Part shown: one piece after another, positions 14,931 to 19,693 of the stretch
How positions within the stretch are numbered: the first letter of the stretch is position 1
Layout of the letters: each line of letters begins with the position of its first letter
DNA from: JAHJDR01 sp964526915
GTDB lineage: Bacteria > UBA10199 > JADGCS01
Length of the DNA: 19,693 bases
Direction: 5' to 3'
Assembly (NCBI GenBank): GCA_964526915.1
Contig: CAZGMS010000108.1
Span: 1-19,693 of the forward strand
Notes under the pieces: model-generated
What the model saw: only the letters and a program-made list of their open reading frames with translations
Told to the model about the DNA's origin: nothing
Database searches by the model: none
Program-made: the position numbers and the translations under genes

Positions 14931-16007
14931 ATGCACGAAGATATTCTTAATTTTGTCGCCCCTCATCTGGATTCGAAAGTGAGTCCGCAAGACATTTCGA
15001 TCACCAAACTCTTTGGACAAGCCAGCTATCGGGAATATTATAGAATTACCACCCCCTCGTCCCTCCTCCCTCGTCCCTCGTCCCTCGTTTTGATGAAGTT
15101 GCCCAACGGGTTCGCCAGTCCTGCAGAAGAAGTCACCAAGATCGGTGAAGGAGCCTCAAAGGAACTTCCTTTTTTGAATGTGCAGAAATACCTCAACACA
15201 CTGGAAATCCCCGTCCCTCAAGTCTTGGCCACTGACGAACAAAACGGGTTGATCCTGCTCGAAGATTTGGGTGACACGTCCTTGGAAATCCTTTACCGAA
15301 ACGCCGGGTCTGAATTTGGTCTGGTCTACTACAAAAAAGTGGTCGAGCTTTTGATCGACCTACAAACCAAAACACAACAAAATGGTTTTGGACCATGCGT
15401 GGCCAGCTTTCGCAAGTTCGACGTGGAGCTTCTCAATTGGGAATTCAATCATTTTCTGGAATACGGGATCGAAGACAGGCTTGGCATCACGCTGGAAGAA
15501 AATGAAAAGCGCGTTTTTCGTGAGACCACCGCACACATCTCATCAATCATTGCCCACATGCCGCAAGGTTTCGTTCACCGTGATTATCAATCGCGAAACC
15601 TGATGTTCCACAACATGAACTTTACCCTCATCGATTTTCAGGATGCGCTGACGGGGCCTGTCCTCTATGATCTGGTTGCTTTGCTGAGAGACTCCTATGT
15701 GTGTTTCACACCCGAACAAACGATGGGACTACTTTCACACTATCAACAAAACCTGCCTGCCGAGCACCCCTATCATGACAAATGGAATGCTCTTTTGAGC
15801 GATTTTTATTTGATCACAATCCAGCGCAAACTCAAGGATGCCGGTCGTTTTCAGTTCATCAATACGGTGAAGAAAAATCCAGGTTTTCTCCCCAACATCC
15901 CGCGGAGCCTGGAATATGTTCGGCAGGCACTCGAAACGCTACGCGAAATGAAATATGATTGTGCAGAATTATCTGGTTTTTTAAAAAAACATTTGGAAAA
16001 TTTTTGA
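14931..16007 (+). CDS. amgK: AmgK-like sugar kinase (MurNAc/GlcNAc anomeric kinase)
   Basis: A 358-residue phosphotransferase of the APH (aminoglycoside/choline kinase) fold. AmgK phosphorylates MurNAc or GlcNAc at C1 in peptidoglycan recycling. Visible motifs: VLMK (Lys56) in the small lobe, LLLEDLGD-like LILLEDLGD (107-115), catalytic HRDYQSRN (His216, Asp218, Asn223), and metal-binding IDFQDALTGPVLYDL (Asp235) in the wording typical of AmgK rather than antibiotic kinases. Residues 42-53 (P-S-S-L-L-P-R-P-S-S-L-V) are encoded by five CCCTCGT-type heptamers inserted in the hairpin just before Lys56. The partner nucleotidyltransferase lies 520 bp downstream, which supports the call. A TTG 21 nt upstream is in frame but overlaps the -10 box, so ATG 14931 is preferred. 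Confidence 0.8.
   Translation: MHEDILNFVAPHLDSKVSPQDISITKLFGQASYREYYRITTPSSLLPRPSSLVLMKLPNGFASPAEEVTKIGEGASKELPFLNVQKYLNTLEIPVPQVLATDEQNGLILLEDLGDTSLEILYRNAGSEFGLVYYKKVVELLIDLQTKTQQNGFGPCVASFRKFDVELLNWEFNHFLEYGIEDRLGITLEENEKRVFRETTAHISSIIAHMPQGFVHRDYQSRNLMFHNMNFTLIDFQDALTGPVLYDLVALLRDSYVCFTPEQTMGLLSHYQQNLPAEHPYHDKWNALLSDFYLITIQRKLKDAGRFQFINTVKKNPGFLPNIPRSLEYVRQALETLREMKYDCAELSGFLKKHLENF
15054..15088 (+). repeat. In-frame CCCTCGT heptamer repeats inside the kinase gene
   Basis: Five 7-bp units (CCCTCGT, CCCTCCT, CCCTCGT, CCCTCGT, CCCTCGT) lie within the coding sequence, codons 42-53. They are C/T-rich and unlike the surrounding codons. They belong to the same repeat class as the tracts at 5052, 5170 and 14894. 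Confidence 0.85.
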
Positions 16008-16022
16008 AAACAATATGAACGC

Positions 16023-16066
16023 TTATATTTCAATCGCGGCTGATAAGCTGCACAGTTGAAATATAA
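16023..16066. repeat. Cruciform-type palindrome before the RhuM fragment
   Basis: Perfect 11-bp arms TTATATTTCAA/TTGAAATATAA enclose a second stem, GCGGCT/AGCTGC with one G:U pair and a GATA loop. The right arm overlaps a TATAAT (16062-16067) 8 nt before the ATG of the RhuM fragment. A 14-codon ORF (ATG 16015 to TGA 16057-16059) spans it. It may be an operator, a former mobile-element end, or a terminator for the kinase. Confidence 0.7.
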
Positions 16067-16075
16067 TATAAAATT

Positions 16076-16318
16076 ATGAAAAAACTACCGGATAATCAAG
16101 TCGCCTTTTATCAATCACCTGACGGCTCAGTCAATATTGAGGTATTGTATGCCGAAGAAAATATCTGGCTTACACAAAAGAAAATGGCAGAACTTTTTGA
16201 TTGCTCTACGGATAATATTTCACTCCATTTGAAAAACATTTATCTGGATAAAGAAGTTGATGAAAATCTAACTGCCGAGGATTTCTCGGTAGTTCAAAGC
16301 GAAGGAAAACAAGTTTGA
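16076..16318 (+). pseudogene. Truncated RhuM-family gene (N-terminal 80 residues)
   Basis: The 80 residues match the beginning of the RhuM ('virulence RhuM') family: an N-terminal F-Y-Q-S-P-D-G...V-E-V-L-like strand, the W-L-T-Q-K-K-M-A-E-L-F helix-turn-helix-like segment, S-T-D-N-I-S-L-H-L-K-N-I-Y, and the tail E-D-F-S-V-V-Q-S-E-G. Full family members run to about 300 residues or more, and the expected continuation (K-F-Y-N-L-D-x-I-I-x-V-G-Y-R-V) is absent from the downstream sequence in any frame I read. The stretch is more A+T-rich than its neighbours. RhuM genes are typical accessory, horizontally moved genes. It interrupts what would otherwise be an adjacent kinase/nucleotidyltransferase pair. 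Confidence 0.8.
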
Positions 16319-16322
16319 TTTT

Positions 16323-16463
16323 ATGTCTCTTGAGGAATGCAGAACATGGGCACGAAGCCTGTTAACCAACGACGATAACGAACATGGTTTTTATGAGGTG
16401 CCCTTATTGAAAATAAAGAAAATTTTTACCTGCGAGTTCCCTGTTTGGCGTAATCTGACTTGA
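16323..16463 (+). CDS. 46-residue orphan ORF or gene remnant
   Basis: ATG 16323 to TGA 16461-16463 encodes M-S-L-E-E-C-R-T-W-A-R-S-L-L then a segment with E-H-G-F-Y-E-V-P. It starts 4 nt after the RhuM-fragment stop, in a different frame. There is no clear ribosome-binding site beyond a weak GAAGGA about 18 nt upstream. The peptide looks protein-like but I recognise no family. It may be a second fragment of a decayed insertion. Confidence 0.3.
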   Translation: MSLEECRTWARSLLTNDDNEHGFYEVPLLKIKKIFTCEFPVWRNLT

Positions 16464-16527
16464 TGGTCACTTGAAAAAAAGTTTTAGCCGAAAAAATGGT
16501 ATCGAAATTCTTGGAGAGAATGAAACA

Positions 16528-17295
16528 ATGAACGCACTTATTCTGGCCGCTGGTTTTGGCACGCGCATGCGGCCGTTCACAAATACGCACCCCAAGGCTC
16601 TCGTTCCTGTGAATGGCATCCCGCTGATTTTGTACTCGCTGGCATTTCTTAAAAAACATGGCATCAAAAACATTGTGATCAACCTGCATCATCATGGACG
16701 CGTCATCAAAAAGTATTTGGGAAACGGCAAAAAAATCGGCATGACCATTCGGTATTCCAACGAACCCCATATTCTGGGAACCGGCGGCGGGATCAAAAAG
16801 GCCCTGCGGTATCTGGACGAAACCACGCTGGTCATCAATGGTGATATCCTGATGGATTTCTCTTTGACGTCATTCCTTGCCCAACACAACAAGAAATCCC
16901 CTTTGGCAACATTATTGCTATTCCAACACAAAAACGCGCGTGACTTTGGTCTGATCCACCATAATCAACAGAGCGTCACATCGATTCTGGGCTCACCAGC
17001 GCCCCACACAAAAGATCATTCTGCCATGTTCACCGGAATTTACCTGATCACAAAATCACTCCTCAAAAAGGAACTCGACAAACACCCCGCCAACAAGCTG
17101 TTCTGCATCATGCGTCACATTTTGATTCCTTCTCTGCAACAAGGGATCCCTCTGGGAGCACGGCTACTGGATGGGTTCTGGCACGTCTGTGACCGGTTGT
17201 CGGATGTCACATCAGTCGAAAAGGCCATAAATGACAACAAGATACTCCTGTCCTATGGAGAAATCGCAAATAAAATCTGCCGCTTGCTCAAATAA
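16528..17295 (+). CDS. murU: MurU-like sugar-1-phosphate nucleotidyltransferase
   Basis: A 255-residue nucleotidyltransferase. MurU makes UDP-MurNAc from MurNAc-1-phosphate and UTP, bypassing de novo synthesis; it acts directly after AmgK. Motifs: nucleotide-binding LAAGFGTRMRPFT (6-18) with HPKALVPV (Lys23), NEPHILGTGGGIKKAL (78-93), and metal-binding V-I-N-G-D (Asp106). The C-terminus is short, with no LbH acyltransferase domain, which fits MurU better than GlmU. The start at 16528 has GGAGAG 11 nt upstream; a longer TTG-start version at 16471 is less likely. The kinase lies 520 bp upstream in the same direction, split off by the RhuM remnant. A general glucose- or mannose-1-phosphate enzyme remains possible from sequence alone. 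Confidence 0.75.
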   Translation: MNALILAAGFGTRMRPFTNTHPKALVPVNGIPLILYSLAFLKKHGIKNIVINLHHHGRVIKKYLGNGKKIGMTIRYSNEPHILGTGGGIKKALRYLDETTLVINGDILMDFSLTSFLAQHNKKSPLATLLLFQHKNARDFGLIHHNQQSVTSILGSPAPHTKDHSAMFTGIYLITKSLLKKELDKHPANKLFCIMRHILIPSLQQGIPLGARLLDGFWHVCDRLSDVTSVEKAINDNKILLSYGEIANKICRLLK

Positions 17296-17338
17296 ATTAT
17301 TTTACATTTTTTTTACACTTAGTGCGTTATTTTTCCAT

Positions 17339-17344
17339 TATAAT
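17339..17344 (+). promoter_or_regulatory. Consensus -10 box of the tol operon
   Basis: TATAAT about 114 nt upstream of tolQ. The nearest good -35 (TTTACA, 17312-17317) is 21 bp away, longer than ideal. A transcript from here has a leader of about 105 nt that contains the whole hairpin below. Confidence 0.5.
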
Positions 17345-17360
17345 TTGATAGGTGTTTGCC

Positions 17361-17427
17361 CCCAACAAAGCGTCCCTCCTTGAAGAGGGGCTCCGCTACC
17401 ATTAAATGAGTTGCCGTGTTTGTTGGG
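17361..17427 (+). promoter_or_regulatory. Structured leader of the tol operon
   Basis: A 9-bp perfect stem, CCCAACAAA (17361-17369) with TTTGTTGGG (17419-17427), encloses a GCG/CGC helix and a CCCTC/GAGGG hairpin (17374-17389). It ends 30 nt before tolQ and leaves the AAGGAG site free. No T-run follows. It may stabilise or regulate the mRNA, or be a small inserted palindrome. Confidence 0.55.
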
Positions 17428-17457
17428 ATAGGAACAACACATTAAAAAGGAGTTTTC

Positions 17458-18216
17458 ATGTTTACCGCTCTGATTGCTCAAGCCACAGAAATGGCTACGG
17501 GGGCGACCCAAAAAGTATTGGAGTCCGATGTGCTTCAAAACAAAGTCGTCGCCACTGCCAGCGCTTCCCTTTGGACCCACATTCTGAGGGCGGACCCGCT
17601 GGTCAAGCTCACCCTGCTCGTGCTGATCTTCTTTTCGGTCATGTGTTGGGCCGTGATTTTTTTCAAATTCATCCAGATCAAATCGGCGCAAAAAATGGCC
17701 CGCCGTTTTTGGCAAAAATTTTCTGCAACACTCGACATGAACGAGGTGGCCAACACCCGCGGCATTCGCCGCGGCCCCCTCTTCGAGATTTTCTCGGCAG
17801 GCCACCAGACCCTGGGCAAAATCAAAAAAACAACCAACAAAATGGGTGATTTTCACCGTAGTATCCTCATCCAAAACCTCAATCAGACCAAAGAAGAAGA
17901 GCTTTATAAACTCGAGCAATACACCAGTTTTCTGGCCACCACAGCCGCGGTGGCCCCTTTCATTGGGTTGTTTGGCACTGTCTGGGGAATTCTTACGGCG
18001 TTCATGGCGATCGGTAAGGCGGGCTCCAGCTCTCTGGCCACTGTCGGCCCCTACATATCGGAAGCCCTGGTCGCCACAGCTGTTGGTCTTTTTGCCGCCA
18101 TCCCTGCTGTGATCGCCTACAACTATTTTGTGTCGCGCATCAGGGTCATCACAAAACTCATCGATCTTTTTGTGAGCGACTTCCTCATCAAAAGCGAACG
18201 GGAGATAGCCACATGA
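17458..18216 (+). CDS. tolQ: TolQ, proton-channel subunit of the Tol-Pal motor
   Basis: A 252-residue inner-membrane protein of the TolQ/ExbB/MotA family. With TolR it converts the proton gradient into movement of TolA, which pulls the outer membrane inward at division. Three membrane spans: about residues 47-70 (V-K-L-T-L-L-V-L-I-F-F-S), 155-182 and 198-222. The family core G-L-F-G-T-V-W-G-I and the later V-G-P-Y-I-S-E-A-L-V-A-T-A-V-G-L-F-A-A-I-P-A-V are intact. The start has AAGGAG at a good distance. The stop overlaps the tolR start by 4 nt (ATGA). The presence of tolB two genes later favours TolQ over ExbB. It is the first gene of the operon, behind a structured leader. Confidence 0.9.
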   Translation: MFTALIAQATEMATGATQKVLESDVLQNKVVATASASLWTHILRADPLVKLTLLVLIFFSVMCWAVIFFKFIQIKSAQKMARRFWQKFSATLDMNEVANTRGIRRGPLFEIFSAGHQTLGKIKKTTNKMGDFHRSILIQNLNQTKEEELYKLEQYTSFLATTAAVAPFIGLFGTVWGILTAFMAIGKAGSSSLATVGPYISEALVATAVGLFAAIPAVIAYNYFVSRIRVITKLIDLFVSDFLIKSEREIAT

Positions 18217-18668
18217 AATTTCAAAAAACAACCGATAAAGGCACGAGCCTGTCCGAGATCAACATCATTCCGTTGGTCGACATCATGCTCGTTCTGCTCA
18301 TCATTTTCATGGTGACCGCACCCATGTTGCAGGAGGGCATCGATGTTGACTTGCCCGAGGTGTCCGCTGGTGCCGTTGACATCAACGAAAAAGACCTGGT
18401 GATGAGCATTGACCATGACGGCAAGATTTTTTTGGGTGATGATAATCAAAATAAATTTTCGCTCGTTTCGATTGAAAGCCGTCTCAAGGAAGTTTTTGCC
18501 AGTCGTCCTGAAAAAGTACTTTATCTAAAAGCCGATCAAAATGTTCGCTATGGTTATGTGGTCGAGGTGATGGCCGCCTGCCGCCGGTCCGGCATCGAAA
18601 AAATCGGCATGGTCACTCAGACCCCCGAGGACGAAGAAGCCGCCAGCGGCAAGACGGCCATGAGGTGA
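18213..18668 (+). CDS. tolR: TolR, stator subunit of the Tol-Pal motor
   Basis: A 151-residue TolR/ExbD protein with a short cytosolic start, one membrane span (about residues 17-38, I-N-I-I-P-L-V-D-I-M-L-V-L-L) and a periplasmic domain. Asp23 in the span is at the position of the essential proton-carrying Asp of E. coli TolR. The periplasmic part has the expected V-D-L-P-E segment and a V-L-Y-L-K-A-D-Q-N-V-R-Y-G core, typical of this family. It overlaps tolQ by ATGA and is followed after 4 nt by the TolA-like gene, so the three are translated as a unit. Confidence 0.92.
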   Translation: MKFQKTTDKGTSLSEINIIPLVDIMLVLLIIFMVTAPMLQEGIDVDLPEVSAGAVDINEKDLVMSIDHDGKIFLGDDNQNKFSLVSIESRLKEVFASRPEKVLYLKADQNVRYGYVVEVMAACRRSGIEKIGMVTQTPEDEEAASGKTAMR

Positions 18669-18672
18669 GTTC

Positions 18673-19491
18673 GTGCCCAAAACACTCAAAAAGTTCATCC
18701 TCATTTCGGTGGTCTTGCACGTGTTTTCCTTTATCGTGCTCTGGTACAACCCTCCTGGGCAGGATCTCGACAAAAAAGACTATAAAGTGACCTGGATCAA
18801 GCTCTCACGTGGTGCTGGTGGCACCAGCACAACCGCAAGCTACGAAAACACCACGGCCCTGCCAAAATCCACCGTGCGTGAACAAAAATTGGCTATTACC
18901 GAAAAGGCCCTCGACAAAACAGGCTCCGATCTGGAATCGCACAAGACCGAAACCAAAAAAACTGCCCCGCAGTTACAAAGTCAAAAACGAACCGCCGAGA
19001 ACGCTGGCATCAAGATCAAAAGTTCTGATTCCAAGAAAACTCCCGTAACGACATCAAAAATGAAAGACGCTCTGGCCCGCATTGATCAGGACCTCAAACA
19101 ACGCGAGGTGGATATGAGTGTGGCTCAGGCCAAGACAGGTGAAACAGGACAATCTCCGTACGGTTCCGATACCGGCACCGACACAGACCCAGCCACCATT
19201 GCCTACTGCAACACGATCGAGCGCATGATCCGGCAGAAATGGCTCAACTACACCAGCCAATACACCAACCCCCTCATTGCGAAAATCAGCGTGAGGATCA
19301 GCCCACAAGGCAAAATCATCCGCACCCTGATTGAACAAACCTCCGGCAACGGGTCGTTTGATGAATCGGCGAAACGAGCCATCATCCTTTCTGAGCCTTA
19401 CCCCACGCCACCGACCACCATCAGCAACGAAGTGTTGACCGAGGGTATTGAATTTACCTTCAGCCCCAAGGGGGTGAGTGGGGAGTTTTAA
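18673..19491 (+). CDS. TolA/TonB-like periplasm-spanning protein
   Basis: A 272-residue protein with one N-terminal membrane anchor (residues 7-24), a long Lys/Thr/Ser/Gln-rich linker (about 45-165) and a C-terminal TonB/TolA-type domain (about 175-265; Q-K-W-L-N-Y, V-R-I-S-P-Q-G-K-I and S-F-D-E-S-A-K-R-A-I). It starts at GTG 18673 with GAGGTGA just upstream. In the tol operon it fills the TolA slot, linking TolQR in the inner membrane to TolB/Pal. The C-terminal wording is closer to the TonB_C family than to enterobacterial TolA, which is usual in delta-proteobacterial-type tol clusters. It could also serve the TonB receptor in this window, but position favours the Tol role. Confidence 0.85.
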   Translation: MPKTLKKFILISVVLHVFSFIVLWYNPPGQDLDKKDYKVTWIKLSRGAGGTSTTASYENTTALPKSTVREQKLAITEKALDKTGSDLESHKTETKKTAPQLQSQKRTAENAGIKIKSSDSKKTPVTTSKMKDALARIDQDLKQREVDMSVAQAKTGETGQSPYGSDTGTDTDPATIAYCNTIERMIRQKWLNYTSQYTNPLIAKISVRISPQGKIIRTLIEQTSGNGSFDESAKRAIILSEPYPTPPTTISNEVLTEGIEFTFSPKGVSGEF

Positions 19492-19519
19492 CAATTGATC
19501 TTAGCAAGAGGAATCTTTA

Positions 19520-19693
19520 ATGAGTTCGATCATGACCAAAAAATCATTTTTTCTTTTCGTTGTTTTTTTTCTTTTGCTGGCACCTTACGCCCACGCCCGC
19601 ATCCACATCCTGATCAGCGAGGCTTCGCAAAACAAATTTCCCATCGCCATACCGCAGTTCATGAACGCACGGGGCAACCCCACGGGAGAGGGC
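19520..19693 (+). CDS. tolB: TolB, N-terminal part (cut by window end)
   Basis: The first 58 codons are in the window; the rest is cut off. ATG 19520 has AGAGGA 7 nt upstream and follows the TolA-like gene by 28 nt. The translation shows a signal peptide (basic K-K, hydrophobic core, A-H-A cleavage near residue 26) followed by R-I-H-I-L-I-S-E and F-P-I-A-I-P-Q-F, the start of the TolB N-terminal domain. TolB is the periplasmic beta-propeller partner of Pal. Identity rests on this short match plus its place in the tol order; pal would be expected next. Confidence 0.8.
   Translation, partial: MSSIMTKKSFFLFVVFFLLLAPYAHARIHILISEASQNKFPIAIPQFMNARGNPTGEG

Noticed and set aside
16471..16527. TTG-start extension of the MurU-like protein
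   Set aside because: The extra 19 residues precede the family's usual N-terminal strand (M-N-A-L-I-L-A-A-G), and the ATG at 16528 has its own GGAGAG site.
17338..18231. 297-codon open frame on the minus strand
   Set aside because: It lies wholly across tolQ, whose membrane spans and family core are clear. The antisense product is His/Gly-rich with no ribosome-binding site; it is a shadow of the coding strand.

Overview
The window reads as chromosome of a diderm (Gram-negative) bacterium. It encodes a Tol-Pal cluster (tolQ, tolR, a TolA/TonB-like protein and the start of tolB), a TonB-dependent outer-membrane receptor, lipoprotein and Sec signal peptides, and peptidoglycan-recycling-type enzymes. 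The gene mix suggests a proteobacterial or delta-proteobacterial-like lineage, but no rRNA or other phylogenetic marker is present, so this is inference. No tRNA, rRNA, CRISPR array or intact insertion sequence was seen.

Left part (1-5045): an acidic secreted lipoprotein (minus strand), a large orphan protein (plus), a small zinc-ribbon protein (minus), and a short region holding a 25-residue membrane microprotein with its own -10 box, Shine-Dalgarno and terminator. A TYW1-like (COG0731-type) radical SAM protein follows. Next comes a repeat-rich spacer of heptamers and GTGAACAC octamers, then an FAD enzyme closely resembling alkyl-DHAP synthase (ether-lipid synthesis). After that is an AAA/DUF4143 ATPase whose promoter lies on a long palindrome.

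Middle (8250-13492): five minus-strand genes in one direction, probably one or two operons. They are two unrecognised conserved-looking proteins, pseudouridine-5'-phosphate glycosidase (psuG), a TonB-dependent receptor overlapping psuG by ATGA, and a secreted DUF882/M15-type peptidase. A small two-hairpin repeat lies at the upstream end of this group.

Right part (13720-19693): a flippase-like membrane protein (LPG_synthase_TM family) is divergent from an AmgK-like sugar kinase. The matching MurU-like nucleotidyltransferase is further downstream, separated from the kinase by a decayed RhuM fragment and a palindrome. Together kinase and nucleotidyltransferase would make UDP-MurNAc (or a related UDP/NDP-sugar) from recycled cell-wall sugar. 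The Tol operon closes the window behind a structured leader.

Two signals stand out. First, several genes lack a Shine-Dalgarno and instead have a sigma70-type -10 box 6-9 nt before the start codon, which predicts leaderless mRNAs. Second, a family of degenerate 7-bp repeats sits at two of those promoters and, in one case, inside the reading frame of the sugar kinase.
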